Below are positions 1 to 8,586 of a stretch of DNA of 12,687 nt, one piece after another. The stretch covers positions 1 through 12,687 of the forward strand of contig JALTPW010000257.1 of the NCBI GenBank assembly GCA_026999335.1, read 5' to 3'. Source of the stretch: Chromatiales bacterium. Its GTDB lineage: Bacteria; Pseudomonadota; Gammaproteobacteria; SZUA-152. The position numbers and the translations under genes are program-made. Numbering within the stretch: position 1 is the stretch's first letter; the number at the start of each line of letters is the position of its first letter. The notes under the pieces were generated by a model. That model made no database searches, had not been told where the DNA came from, and worked only from the letters and a program-made list of their open reading frames with translations.

Positions 1-179
1 TCATAAAGGTCACCGGCGAGCAAGACGAACTCCACCTCTTCATCAATGGCAAGATCAATCAGGTTGTCGAAGGCACGGCGTGTGGCACTGCGGATTTCAT
101 CGACGGGCGCGCCTTCATAGCGCTCCAGGCCGTGCAGGGAGCTGTCGAGATGGATATCAGCAGCGTGGAGAAATTTCAC
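1..179 (-). CDS. SbcD/YhaO-like DNA repair exonuclease (metallophosphoesterase), N-terminal part only
   Basis: The first 59 codons of a calcineurin-like metallophosphoesterase; the rest lies beyond base 1. The protein opens MKFLHAADIHLDS (GTG read as Met). This holds the first metal-binding motif, D8-I-H10, and the fragment reaches the second motif, G56-D57, in LLAGDLY. These are the hallmarks of the SbcD/Mre11/YhaO family, manganese-dependent nucleases that process double-strand breaks, usually with a partner ATPase of SbcC/YhaN type, which would be expected downstream outside the window. The GTG start at 179 is chosen because an AAGGTG Shine-Dalgarno (187-192) sits 7 nt upstream and because family members start this way. 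The gene begins 27 nt after the RloC-like stop, so read-through from the island is likely. It looks like a chromosomal housekeeping gene at the island border, although it could be part of the defence operon. The family call is strong; the subfamily (SbcD versus YhaO) is less certain. Confidence 0.85.
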   Translation of the reverse strand, partial: MKFLHAADIHLDSSLHGLERYEGAPVDEIRSATRRAFDNLIDLAIDEEVEFVLLAGDLY

Positions 180-206
180 TGCGTATCACCTTAATGTTCG
201 CATTTT

Positions 207-2429
207 TTACGCATTCGTCAGCTTCACGAAAGCATCTCCCATCATCATCTTGTAATGTGACGAATGATGAGTCTTATCAAAAATTGCCTGGAATACTTTC
301 AAGAAAGTTTCGACTGTTGAGCTATCAATAGATATGTAGAGATCGTCGTGCGCGAAATGCGAGCCATCATTCACCCAGGAGAAGAGCGATTTACATATCA
401 TCTTCTCTTTGCCTTCAAACATACCGGTAATATTGTCAGGGTCTACACCGCCAAGAATCTTAAAATAATTTTCGAGAATTCGGCGCAATGTATTCTGAAT
501 AGTGAGATTTGATCTGTCCGGGTTTCGGACTTCTGACCACAATAATTCGTAGGAAGTTTTAATCGGATTTGAAGAGTGTTTCTTAACCTTGGTGATAAGG
601 CCGGGCTTTCGAACCACCCAAAATGTCTCTTCATTCATAGCCACATCACTTCGTCGCTTTGGATTGAAGGTTATTTCCTTGTGGAAATAGACATTGTGTG
701 TCAAAACAAAAACTTGCTTAATATGGCCTGTTTCTGACCTGACCTCATCAAACAGACCCTTAATAAGACTTCCGACAATAAAGAGAATGTCACTATCCAG
801 GCTTGAAACCGGGTCGTCGAAAACAACAACTCGATCGCTGGTAATTCCGCTGTCTGAATTGCTGCCCTTAAGAAGGTGGTAAAAGTAGAGAAAGGTGACA
901 AACGTTTTTTCGCCTTCGCTCAGTGTTAACTTTGCATCCGAACCATCAGAACGAACAAGTTTGTAAGACGTCCCCTTAGCTGCTTTTGCGATAGCGAAGC
1001 CCTGAAAACCAAAAGATGATAGCAGTGCATTAATCCCGTCAATCGTTGGCTGAACGCTTGTTGTCTGTTTTTCGAGTTCGCGGATATCGGCTTCTTTATT
1101 TCGTCTATCCTTAGTGGCATTTGTGATCTGCGCTGAAATAGCCTCAATGGCCTTACTCAAGTCATCATGCTTCGCTTTGTATGAGTCAAGGTCTACCTTG
1201 AGCTCCTCCAGCACATATTTCCATACTTCTGCTGTCAGCGTACTGCGTTCCTTGGTAATATTTGAGGCCATCGTGTTGTGTTCGGTAACAAGAGCGTTCT
1301 CGGAATCAAGCAGCGATTTAATTTTATCAGTTATGTTGCTGATTGATTCCAATCCAACAACCTGGCTTGCCTCTTTCTTTTTACCAGCGAGGCGCTGAAT
1401 GTTGAGCGTAATCCTAGAGTCGAGCAGCTCCTTTTCTACTTTCAACTTACCTAGATCAAGGAACCGGGAAGGCGCTTCAATGATCTCCGCGAGATGCTGC
1501 TGAAGCCGATCAGCGTCTGTTTCGTAGTTAGTAGCAAGTTCGTCTATTGCTTTACTATCTGCCTCAAAGGACTCATCGAAATACTCGTTTAAGCTCTCCA
1601 CGAACGCCTCAGTCGTTCTCTGTTGGCAAAACGGACATACACCCTCATTAGAATCATAAAATGACCTACCTTCACGAACCCAATCACTGTTCCCAAGTTT
1701 TTTGATCATCGCCGCGATGTCAACATCTTCCTTACCGATGACCCTCTTTTTTAGAATCGGGTTCGATTCGTGTTCAAGAAGTTTCACTGTGTCAATGGCT
1801 GGAGCTGATCGCTCAGCCGTAGGAGTTGGACAAAATATGCTTTCCGCCTTTTTCTCCAGTTCTGCCAACGCTAAGAGTTTTGCTGTATTTGAAACCAACT
1901 CCTGAAGGATTTTGTCCTTGAATTTCGCTGAGCTCCCCCGATACCCTTCAAATGCACCTTGAAGTTTATCGTCATGATTTTGCTTTTGTACCCAGCACTT
2001 GTCCTTTAGGGCTGCATCAAGACCCAACAACTCATCCCTCTTGCCGCCAATGCTATCTTCACCCTCAAGCGCCTGGGTTAGATTTTCAATCTTGGCAGTT
2101 AGACCATCGAGCTCCGCCTTCGCCGTCTCGATCTTGGTGAGAGTGTCCACCTGCTTCTCGCCCAAGGTGAAAACACCTTTCAGTTCAGCAGACTGATTGA
2201 AGTTCTGTTCTATAAAATCATGATTGTAAACCATCGATTGCAGTTTCGTACCACCCTTCCATGCCACCTTACAGGTTGGATAGTTAGCTTCATCTGCGAT
2301 GACACGGCTGATCGTAGTCTTACCTGTACCATTCGAACCGTAGAGGAAATTGAATTTAGACAAGCCACCCAATTCTTCAGACTCTGTGTCAAAAGTCGCA
2401 ACAGCGGCAATAGAGATTCCCTCGATCAT
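207..2429 (-). CDS. rloC: RloC-like anticodon nuclease: ABC-type ATPase with zinc-hook motif and HEPN-like C-terminus
   Basis: A 740-residue ATPase of the AAA_13 (PrrC/RloC) family. Visible in order: Walker A GSNGTGKT (31-38); a long charged coiled-coil-like region (about 90-460) with CPFC at 265-268, which fits a zinc hook; ABC signature LSEGEK (503-508); Walker B ending in D-D-P (538-540); H-loop LTHN (576-579). The C-terminal part carries R649/R650 and E653 in LRRILENYF, then H691 in NDGSH, matching the Arg-Glu-His set of PrrC/RloC anticodon nucleases. In the known family such enzymes cleave or excise the tRNA wobble base and are tied to restriction loci; CPFC separates RloC from the shorter PrrC. 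Start: ATG at 2429 is preferred; a TTG six bases upstream (2435) would add two residues. The ribosome site is weak. A gap of about 100 nt follows res and holds AT-rich -10-like hexamers but no good -35. GC is lower than its neighbours (about 42-47% in sampled 60-base blocks). Nuclease activity and tRNA target are inferred, not shown. Confidence 0.82.
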   Translation of the reverse strand: MIEGISIAAVATFDTESEELGGLSKFNFLYGSNGTGKTTISRVIADEANYPTCKVAWKGGTKLQSMVYNHDFIEQNFNQSAELKGVFTLGEKQVDTLTKIETAKAELDGLTAKIENLTQALEGEDSIGGKRDELLGLDAALKDKCWVQKQNHDDKLQGAFEGYRGSSAKFKDKILQELVSNTAKLLALAELEKKAESIFCPTPTAERSAPAIDTVKLLEHESNPILKKRVIGKEDVDIAAMIKKLGNSDWVREGRSFYDSNEGVCPFCQQRTTEAFVESLNEYFDESFEADSKAIDELATNYETDADRLQQHLAEIIEAPSRFLDLGKLKVEKELLDSRITLNIQRLAGKKKEASQVVGLESISNITDKIKSLLDSENALVTEHNTMASNITKERSTLTAEVWKYVLEELKVDLDSYKAKHDDLSKAIEAISAQITNATKDRRNKEADIRELEKQTTSVQPTIDGINALLSSFGFQGFAIAKAAKGTSYKLVRSDGSDAKLTLSEGEKTFVTFLYFYHLLKGSNSDSGITSDRVVVFDDPVSSLDSDILFIVGSLIKGLFDEVRSETGHIKQVFVLTHNVYFHKEITFNPKRRSDVAMNEETFWVVRKPGLITKVKKHSSNPIKTSYELLWSEVRNPDRSNLTIQNTLRRILENYFKILGGVDPDNITGMFEGKEKMICKSLFSWVNDGSHFAHDDLYISIDSSTVETFLKVFQAIFDKTHHSSHYKMMMGDAFVKLTNA

Positions 2430-2529
2430 TTTCAATTTTCCATTCTAAGTAACTTAATTATGAATACTGATTGTACTGTCTTTTCCTTTCCCCATTCGCA
2501 TCATGTCTATCATCACAACCCACGACAGA

Positions 2530-5475
2530 TTACACGGATAACGCCTCTTCCAACGTAGCCACCACCTCATAATCCACCCCAATCGCCTCAAAGTGTTTCC
2601 TACCGCAGGCGATCTTGTCGCGTTCCTTATCGCGCAGGTCAGCAAGGTTTCGTGTGCTCTTGGTTTCTCGAATAAGGTAAAGTTTTTCTTCGTTCTCGGT
2701 AACGATGGCCCAGTCAGGATTATAAGGGCCGACGGGGGTATCCACTTTAAATTGTGCGGGGAGTTTGCAATAGAACTTGACCCGGTCATCCAGGTCGCAG
2801 GCTTTGGCGAATTCTTTTTCTACATCGGAATCGTATTCGACGTAGTTGTATAGCGTCTTATCCTGATTCTGTACTTCATAGAGATTGTTGAGATAGCGTG
2901 TGATACCTTGCTCGGTTTCTTCTTCCATGCGGTGCATTTCGTAAACCACGCCTGCGATCTTTTCGTATTCAATACCGTTGACGGTGACCCGGTGCAGTTC
3001 ACGCTGAATGCAATCTGAGGCCTGATTGATGAATACCTGGGGATTTAAAATGAAATCACCCAAGCGACCGGACTCTTTCAGGATGCGCACGATAGTATGG
3101 CGCGTCAGGTCGGTACTGTTTTGAAGATAGGCCAACAAGTCTGGCAAAACAGGTGACTGGGATACTTCTCGAATGCCACCAGAAATCTGTTCGCCTTCCA
3201 GCCCGGCTTTTGACATGTTCTGACGGTAAAGCGCTGTGGTGATACGGGTCTTGTGAATGGCGGGCATTTCTTTGAGAGCATCCGCAGTCTTGGCTACCAG
3301 TTCATCCGTGTCGAATGTCACCCGGTAGCGGGTTTTCTGGCTGATCTTCTCCCATAACGCCCGGAAGGTGGGATCAAGGGTAATGTTTTTACGCAGTTCC
3401 AGATTCTTGCGATCTCGAACATCGACTACGCGATTTTTAAAGACGTACTTGTTCAGCTCGTCAACAATCTGCGGGCGCATGTGCGCCCACTCATCCGGCA
3501 AATTCAGCACGAAATGCGGGTTCTTGGGGTCGAATTTGTCCTGAACCTGGCCCTGGCTATCGAGGTAACCATCAGCGATCAATGATTCAAAAATGGTTTT
3601 GGACGTTTCCTGACCCAGCGGCTGATACTGCACGGCCTCCGGGTTGACCAGTTTGGTGAAAGCCGTGACATCAACCTTGCCGAAGCCTATACCGTAGTCC
3701 TCTTCGTACTCGGTCTGTAACTGGCGGGCAAAATCGTCGTATGACTCATTGGCGATAACGGTCAGCCGGTTTACCGAAAGATCGAATACCCGCTCACCAT
3801 GCTCATTGACTGGGAGGCGTAAGCCACGCCCGATTTCTTGACGCTTGCGATCCATTGATCGGGTTTCGTTCAACGTGCATATCTGGAAAATATTGGGATT
3901 GTCCCAGCCTTCACGGAGAGCGGTATGAGAAAAGATAAAGCGTAGTGGCTCATCTGCGGACAACAGACGTTCCTTATCCCGCATGATTAGGGCATAGGTA
4001 TCTTCATCATCCTTGGTTTTACCCGAGGTATCCTTTGCCAGCCCTTTCTTATCCTGAGAAAAATATCCGTTGTGAACTTTATCAACGGGGAATTTAAGTA
4101 TTCCCTTGTACAACGGCTTTTGCGTCAGCTCTTGATAAGCCTCTTCAAACCATTCCCCGATCTTGCCCAGGCTGGTATTCCCATCATCGTGGTAGACACG
4201 ATAATTGGCCACCTTGTCGATAAACAGTAACGAGAGCACCTTGATGCCCTTGCCGCGAACCGCCATCTCCTTTTTGAGATGCTGCTCCACGGTTTCAAAC
4301 ACCTGCGCCCGCATCAGTTCATCACCCAGCCCGCCGAGTTTTTCACCCAAACGCACAACCTGGCCATTGGCGAACTCCACATGCTCAATGCCCGGCTCAC
4401 AGGAAATATTGGCGACCAGCCAGCCCTGTTGATATTCCTGCCGCTCTTTGGATTTCAGGAATAAATCATCACCCTGTTTTACTGTCACCAGTTTCTTTTT
4501 AGGGCCGGCCACTTCCTGCACGTTAATCTGTAGTTTGGCCTTGATGCCTTTCTTGTTATCCACCGACTTCAGGCTAACAAAGGTGTTATTAAAACTTTCA
4601 TCCTCCACCAGACTGGCCACCTCGATGCGTTTAACCAAACGCAGATCGTAGGCGTCAATAGGATTCAACACATACAGCAGGTTATAAGGGTTCTTGTGCG
4701 TCGCGGAATAACGCAGTGTGCAAAGCGGATTCAGACTATCCAGTGCCTGAGAACGTTTGGTCTGCTCCTTGCGGGTATCGCCTTCCACCGACTGTGGTTC
4801 ATCGATGATCATGATGGGGTGGGTGGCGTGGATGAAGTCGATGGGCCGAGCACCGGAAAGGCGATCATGTTCCTGGTGCATGATGGCCGTGGCCTTGTCG
4901 AAGGCCTGGATGTTGATCACCATGAGCTGGATCTTGTTCGAAGTAGCAAACTGTCGCACCTGCCCCAACTTCTTGGGGTTGTAAACAAAGCTGTCATACG
5001 GCACCTGGTCGTACAACTCCTTGAAATGCTCACGCATCACCTCAAGGCTTTTTTGCACGCCCTCGCGAATGGCAATACTGGGCACAACGATAATGAATTT
5101 GGTAAATCCGTAGCGTTTATTCAGCTCGAAAAGAGTGCGCAGATAGACATAGGTCTTGCCTGTTCCTGTCTCCATTTCCACGGAGAAATGATGCCCAGCC
5201 AGTTCGTCCTGCCTGGGCAGATTATTTTCTTCCTGAACCTTGTGCAGATTTTCCAGCAACAGTTCATCGGTCAATACCAGCTGATTGGCGACGGCAGAAA
5301 TATTGGCGAACTCATCATCACCGAGGGATAGCTGGCTGCCACCTTCCTGTGTTCCTAATGACACCGAATAAGTCTCATTGGCCAGCGGCTGCCCCTCAAA
5401 CAGATCAACGACAGACGCAATCGCCCTTTGCTGAAAGTCGAGATTGCCGTCAAATTTAAACTTGAGTGAGGACAT
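2530..5475 (-). CDS. res: Type III restriction-modification system, restriction subunit (Res)
   Basis: A 981-residue ATP-dependent restriction subunit of the EcoP15I/EcoP1I type. It would join the Mod subunit, use ATP hydrolysis for movement along DNA, and cut unmodified DNA. Superfamily 2 helicase motifs are complete and in order: Walker A METGTGKT (101-108), motif II IIDEPQ (223-228), motif III YSAT (256-259), motif V around SHTALREGWDNP (516-527), and motif VI QEIGRGLRLP (546-555). Near the C-terminus lies the PD-(D/E)XK nuclease core: P920-D921 in YNPDWAIV, then E937-T-K939 in IRETKST. Length is usual for the family and nothing is broken, so it should be active. The ATG overlaps the stop of the RhuM-family gene by one base (TAATG), and a full AGGAGG (5483-5488) sits 7 nt upstream, giving strong, coupled translation. 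The stop is followed by about 100 nt before the RloC-like gene. Confidence 0.96.
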   Translation of the reverse strand: MSSLKFKFDGNLDFQQRAIASVVDLFEGQPLANETYSVSLGTQEGGSQLSLGDDEFANISAVANQLVLTDELLLENLHKVQEENNLPRQDELAGHHFSVEMETGTGKTYVYLRTLFELNKRYGFTKFIIVVPSIAIREGVQKSLEVMREHFKELYDQVPYDSFVYNPKKLGQVRQFATSNKIQLMVINIQAFDKATAIMHQEHDRLSGARPIDFIHATHPIMIIDEPQSVEGDTRKEQTKRSQALDSLNPLCTLRYSATHKNPYNLLYVLNPIDAYDLRLVKRIEVASLVEDESFNNTFVSLKSVDNKKGIKAKLQINVQEVAGPKKKLVTVKQGDDLFLKSKERQEYQQGWLVANISCEPGIEHVEFANGQVVRLGEKLGGLGDELMRAQVFETVEQHLKKEMAVRGKGIKVLSLLFIDKVANYRVYHDDGNTSLGKIGEWFEEAYQELTQKPLYKGILKFPVDKVHNGYFSQDKKGLAKDTSGKTKDDEDTYALIMRDKERLLSADEPLRFIFSHTALREGWDNPNIFQICTLNETRSMDRKRQEIGRGLRLPVNEHGERVFDLSVNRLTVIANESYDDFARQLQTEYEEDYGIGFGKVDVTAFTKLVNPEAVQYQPLGQETSKTIFESLIADGYLDSQGQVQDKFDPKNPHFVLNLPDEWAHMRPQIVDELNKYVFKNRVVDVRDRKNLELRKNITLDPTFRALWEKISQKTRYRVTFDTDELVAKTADALKEMPAIHKTRITTALYRQNMSKAGLEGEQISGGIREVSQSPVLPDLLAYLQNSTDLTRHTIVRILKESGRLGDFILNPQVFINQASDCIQRELHRVTVNGIEYEKIAGVVYEMHRMEEETEQGITRYLNNLYEVQNQDKTLYNYVEYDSDVEKEFAKACDLDDRVKFYCKLPAQFKVDTPVGPYNPDWAIVTENEEKLYLIRETKSTRNLADLRDKERDKIACGRKHFEAIGVDYEVVATLEEALSV

Positions 5476-6524
5476 TATTCGTCCTCCTGCTTACGGCCTG
5501 GCTTACGCGGTTTCTGGACAAGCTGCGATTCGAGCTTTTCCAATGCGGCGATATCTTCCTGCTCGGCCTGTTGGGCCTCATCTTCCAGGCGTTGCTGATG
5601 GAATTTATCGTATTCACACTCGGCCAATTCTTTCGCTATCTGGTGCGACACCTTGCCCGCATGGTCAAGAATGTCCCGGTCATTCAAGGTCATGAAACCA
5701 TCGAGCTTTTTGATCCAGTCATGCATGGTCATGGCAATCCGGCGCATCGCCTGTCCTTCGGCAAAGATCAGATACTGTTCAACCAGATTATTCAGCGCTT
5801 GAAGTTCCTCTGACTTCAGATAGTTTTTTGCAATCGCCACGTCCTGCTTTCTGACCTTGCCGCCACGCCAGTTGGTCAGCCCCATGTTGTCCTTTTTGCT
5901 GTCTGCGCGGTCACTAATCATCTCGGCCGCCGTCTGCCCGGTAATCGCCCAGTGCATCTTGTTTTGCACCGTTTTGAAAAAATCGATACTGATATCCAGC
6001 GTGGGGTCATAATCGGTGCTGGTCGCATAGATATCGGTAATCTTGCGGTAGAAACGCTTCTCCGAGGTACGGATATCCTGAATGCGGCGTACCAGCTCTT
6101 CGAAATAATCGAAGGGTTGATCCGGGTTTTTCAGCCGCTCGTCGTCCAAAACAAAACCCTTAACGATGTATTCCTTCAGCTGCCGGGTCGCCCACTGCCG
6201 GAAGCGGGTTGCCGTATGAGACTTGACCCGATAGCCAACCGAAATGATCGCATCCAGGTTGTAGTGTTTTAGCTCGCGCCGAACCTCACGCTCCCCCTCC
6301 TGACGAACTACTAAGAAATCCTTGGCAGTTGCAGATTCTTCTAACTCATTGTCTTCATAGATGTTTTTCAGGTGCATGCCAATATTTTCGGGAGTGGTTT
6401 GAAACAACTCCGCCATCAGCTTTTGGGTCAGCCAGACGGTCTCCCCTATCAGTCGCACCTCCAAACGGGTTTCACCCGCTTCAGACTGGTAGATGAGTAT
6501 TTCTCCGGAATCGGGGCTGCTCAT
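5475..6524 (-). CDS. RhuM-family protein encoded between mod and res
   Basis: A 349-residue protein of the RhuM family, named after rhuM of Salmonella pathogenicity island 3. The N-terminal part (about 8-125) shows the typical pattern: LIYQSE-type opening, WLTQKLMAELF (31-41), ENIGMHLKNIYE (46-57), YNLDAIISVGYRV (88-100) and RFRQWATRQLKEYIVKGF (107-124). This resembles phage Bro-N/ANT-like DNA-binding modules. The middle (about 140-290) is helical; the last 50 residues are highly charged (EDEAQQAEQEDIAALEKLE) and end in a basic then acidic tail. The biochemical role of RhuM is not established; members recur inside restriction loci and near toxin-like genes. The ATG starts one base after the mod stop, with GGTGG (6531-6535) upstream, and the stop overlaps the res start. 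It is thus translated as part of the mod-res unit, which suggests a role linked to restriction. The family call is firm, the function unknown. Confidence 0.9.
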   Translation of the reverse strand: MSSPDSGEILIYQSEAGETRLEVRLIGETVWLTQKLMAELFQTTPENIGMHLKNIYEDNELEESATAKDFLVVRQEGEREVRRELKHYNLDAIISVGYRVKSHTATRFRQWATRQLKEYIVKGFVLDDERLKNPDQPFDYFEELVRRIQDIRTSEKRFYRKITDIYATSTDYDPTLDISIDFFKTVQNKMHWAITGQTAAEMISDRADSKKDNMGLTNWRGGKVRKQDVAIAKNYLKSEELQALNNLVEQYLIFAEGQAMRRIAMTMHDWIKKLDGFMTLNDRDILDHAGKVSHQIAKELAECEYDKFHQQRLEDEAQQAEQEDIAALEKLESQLVQKPRKPGRKQEDE

Positions 6525-6525
6525 A

Positions 6526-8538
6526 TCAGACCACCCTGAAGACCATCTCGGTCTCCGCACCCTGGGAGCGGGACTTGAAGGTTTGTACCGCATTGGCCTT
6601 AAGCTGGTCGTTGCCCTTAAAACCCTTGTCCAGACAGATGAACTGCATGGGTTCCCGGTCGGCCACGGTGTCGATCAGTTCACTGGTGAGCTCTTCTTCC
6701 AGGCAGATCAGTAGAGCGCCTTCGGCGATGGAGAAGACTTGTTTTTCGGCCAGATCGAAGGTTTCGATTTTTTCGGTGGGCATGAAACCAGCTTTCAGCA
6801 ACAACTCATACAGAATTTCTTCCTGGGTAGCGTAGGGGTCGATGTGGTCGGTATGGAGCTCCAGTTGTTTGGCGAGTTGATCGGCACCCAATTCAGCAGA
6901 AGGAGTTTGCCATTGCTTGAAGTTGGATTGATCTAGCTTGAGGACTTTGAAACCAAGATCCAAATTATTTATGTCTTCAAGATCGAGTTGTCCTTCGTGT
7001 TCCTCATGGATTTTTTTAGCGGCACGGCGGATGCGTTCCTTGCAAATCTCGGCAATCGACTTAAACCCACTTTGAAATGCCTTAGTTTCCTTGCTGCATG
7101 GCTCCGGCAACTGGACGGCAATAAAATTTATATTATTTTTATCGGATGTTGAATCGGCTTTTAGTTTAAACACTGTGTGTGGAGTGGTGCCTGATCCAGC
7201 AAAAAAATCCATGACAATAAAATCACTGCCATCATTCATTTTAATAAAATAATCTATAAGTGCTGTCGGTTTTGGATAATCATCAAAAACTAGACCCAAC
7301 TCATCAATTTCTGCTGCTGCTTGTTGGGTTCCACCAAACCCTGTTAATACTGAAATCACATGACTCTGTGTATCCGACCTTTCTTTCACAGCCTCAACCG
7401 CACCAGATGCGATAATCTCAAACCTAGTATTTTGACCTTTAGAGTCCTCAACCGGTTGAAAGTTGTTATTTATAAAAGACTCTAATAATGCTTTGGAACT
7501 CCAACCGCTTTTAATAACAACAGGTCTAACCAGTCGACTATTTTCAATAACAGCATTTTCATCATATTTTGGCCAGTTATTTGACCTCTTCATTATTGTT
7601 CCACTCTCGAAAGTTGCTGGAAAACCGTTAGGTAGCGTGATATCGCTTACCGGATTTTTCGGCCCATTTTTGACAACTGTATTCCTTATCTCTGACTTAA
7701 AGAGCTTACTATCATCTGAGACATTCGGATCAATTACAGGGGGATGTGGGAACATCGAGACATTTTTCACATAGCAAGCGATGTACTCATGACAGTTTTT
7801 TATCTTGGCTTGATTATCAAAATTCCCATCGGTGCGCCATGAAAAAGTAGCCAATAGGTTTTCTTCTCCAAATATTTCATCACACATCCGCCGCAAATTC
7901 TCGACTTCATTGTCATCAATAGAAATAAAAATCACCCCATCCTCCCGCAACAAATTCCTTGCGAGATAAAGACGCGGATACATCATGTTCAACCACTTGG
8001 TATGAAAGCGCCCTTCAGTGGCGGTATTGGTGGAAAACTTCTTGCCCTCATCATCCATCAACCCGGCATACGCCAGATAGGTCTCCAATGACTCGGTGTA
8101 GTTGTCGGGGTAGATGAACTCCTTGCCGGTGTTGTACGGCGGGTCGATGTAGATCATCTTCACCTTGCCGTAGTAGCTCTTTTGCAGCAGTTTGAGCACT
8201 TCCAGATTGTCGCCTTCGATGAAGAGATTCTGAGTGGTATCAAAATCCACCGATTCTTCGCGGCAGGGTTTGAGCGTGGCACGAGAGGGTTCCTGAATCA
8301 GCTTCATGCAGTCGCGCTTGCCGGGCCACTCCATGCCGTAGCGTTCGCGGCGGCCTTCATAAATATCGGAGAAATCGCCCAGCTCGCTCTTTAGGCGCTC
8401 GAAGTCAATGCTCTCGACTGGCTGACCGTCTGTACCAGTGGTCTCGGTAAACACGCCGGGGAAGAGTTTTTTTAATTCCTGGCGGCGCTGTTCACTGATA
8501 TCCAGTGACTCGCCGTTCATTTTTATATCGTCACTCAT
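6526..8538 (-). CDS. mod: Type III restriction-modification system DNA adenine methyltransferase (Mod)
   Basis: A 670-residue N6-adenine methyltransferase, the modification and specificity subunit of a type III system. It uses S-adenosylmethionine to methylate adenine in an asymmetric site and guides Res. Motif IV DPPY is at 132-135 in YIDPPYNTGKEF, and the SAM-binding motif I FFAGSGTT at 445-452. This order (DPPY before FxGxG) marks the beta class typical of Mod. The segment between them, about 230-430, is the target-recognition domain; it is poorly recognisable and clearly more AT-rich than the rest of the gene. The C-terminal 200 residues fit the Res/Mod assembly region. Start: ATG at 8538, with GGAG (8544-8547) 5 nt upstream; an in-frame TTG at 8553 would add five residues but would bury this ribosome site. 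It lies 48 nt after the ImmA/IrrE-type gene and one base before the RhuM gene. No simple repeats suggest phase variation. The recognition sequence cannot be read from this. Confidence 0.96.
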   Translation of the reverse strand: MSDDIKMNGESLDISEQRRQELKKLFPGVFTETTGTDGQPVESIDFERLKSELGDFSDIYEGRRERYGMEWPGKRDCMKLIQEPSRATLKPCREESVDFDTTQNLFIEGDNLEVLKLLQKSYYGKVKMIYIDPPYNTGKEFIYPDNYTESLETYLAYAGLMDDEGKKFSTNTATEGRFHTKWLNMMYPRLYLARNLLREDGVIFISIDDNEVENLRRMCDEIFGEENLLATFSWRTDGNFDNQAKIKNCHEYIACYVKNVSMFPHPPVIDPNVSDDSKLFKSEIRNTVVKNGPKNPVSDITLPNGFPATFESGTIMKRSNNWPKYDENAVIENSRLVRPVVIKSGWSSKALLESFINNNFQPVEDSKGQNTRFEIIASGAVEAVKERSDTQSHVISVLTGFGGTQQAAAEIDELGLVFDDYPKPTALIDYFIKMNDGSDFIVMDFFAGSGTTPHTVFKLKADSTSDKNNINFIAVQLPEPCSKETKAFQSGFKSIAEICKERIRRAAKKIHEEHEGQLDLEDINNLDLGFKVLKLDQSNFKQWQTPSAELGADQLAKQLELHTDHIDPYATQEEILYELLLKAGFMPTEKIETFDLAEKQVFSIAEGALLICLEEELTSELIDTVADREPMQFICLDKGFKGNDQLKANAVQTFKSRSQGAETEMVFRVV

Positions 8539-8543
8539 GGGAG

Positions 8544-8547
8544 CTCC
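8544..8547 (-). promoter_or_regulatory. Ribosome binding site deciding the mod start
   Basis: GGAG on the minus strand ends 5 nt before the ATG at 8538. It supports this ATG over the in-frame TTG at 8553, which would place this site inside the coding sequence. The site is seen directly; its use is inferred from spacing. Confidence 0.6.
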
Positions 8548-8586
8548 GGTCAATCGTTTGAATTCTGTTTTTGTATTTGTTTTGCG

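Noticed and set aside
2436..2529. Promoter for the RloC-like gene.
   Set aside because: TACAAT and CATAAT occur, but no hexamer at 16-18 bases upstream resembles TTGACA; kept only as a remark in the related finding.
4786..4810. DEPQ in motif II of Res as an unusual substitution.
   Set aside because: Type III Res proteins often carry DEPx in place of DEAD/DEAH, so I do not regard it as odd.
4696..5331. A 211-codon open frame on the plus strand.
   Set aside because: It lies wholly antisense to the helicase domain of res, whose motifs are intact, and its product shows no family features.
6526..8538. Phase-variable simple repeats in mod, common in type III systems of pathogens.
   Set aside because: No tandem tetra- or pentanucleotide tract is present in the gene or its leader.
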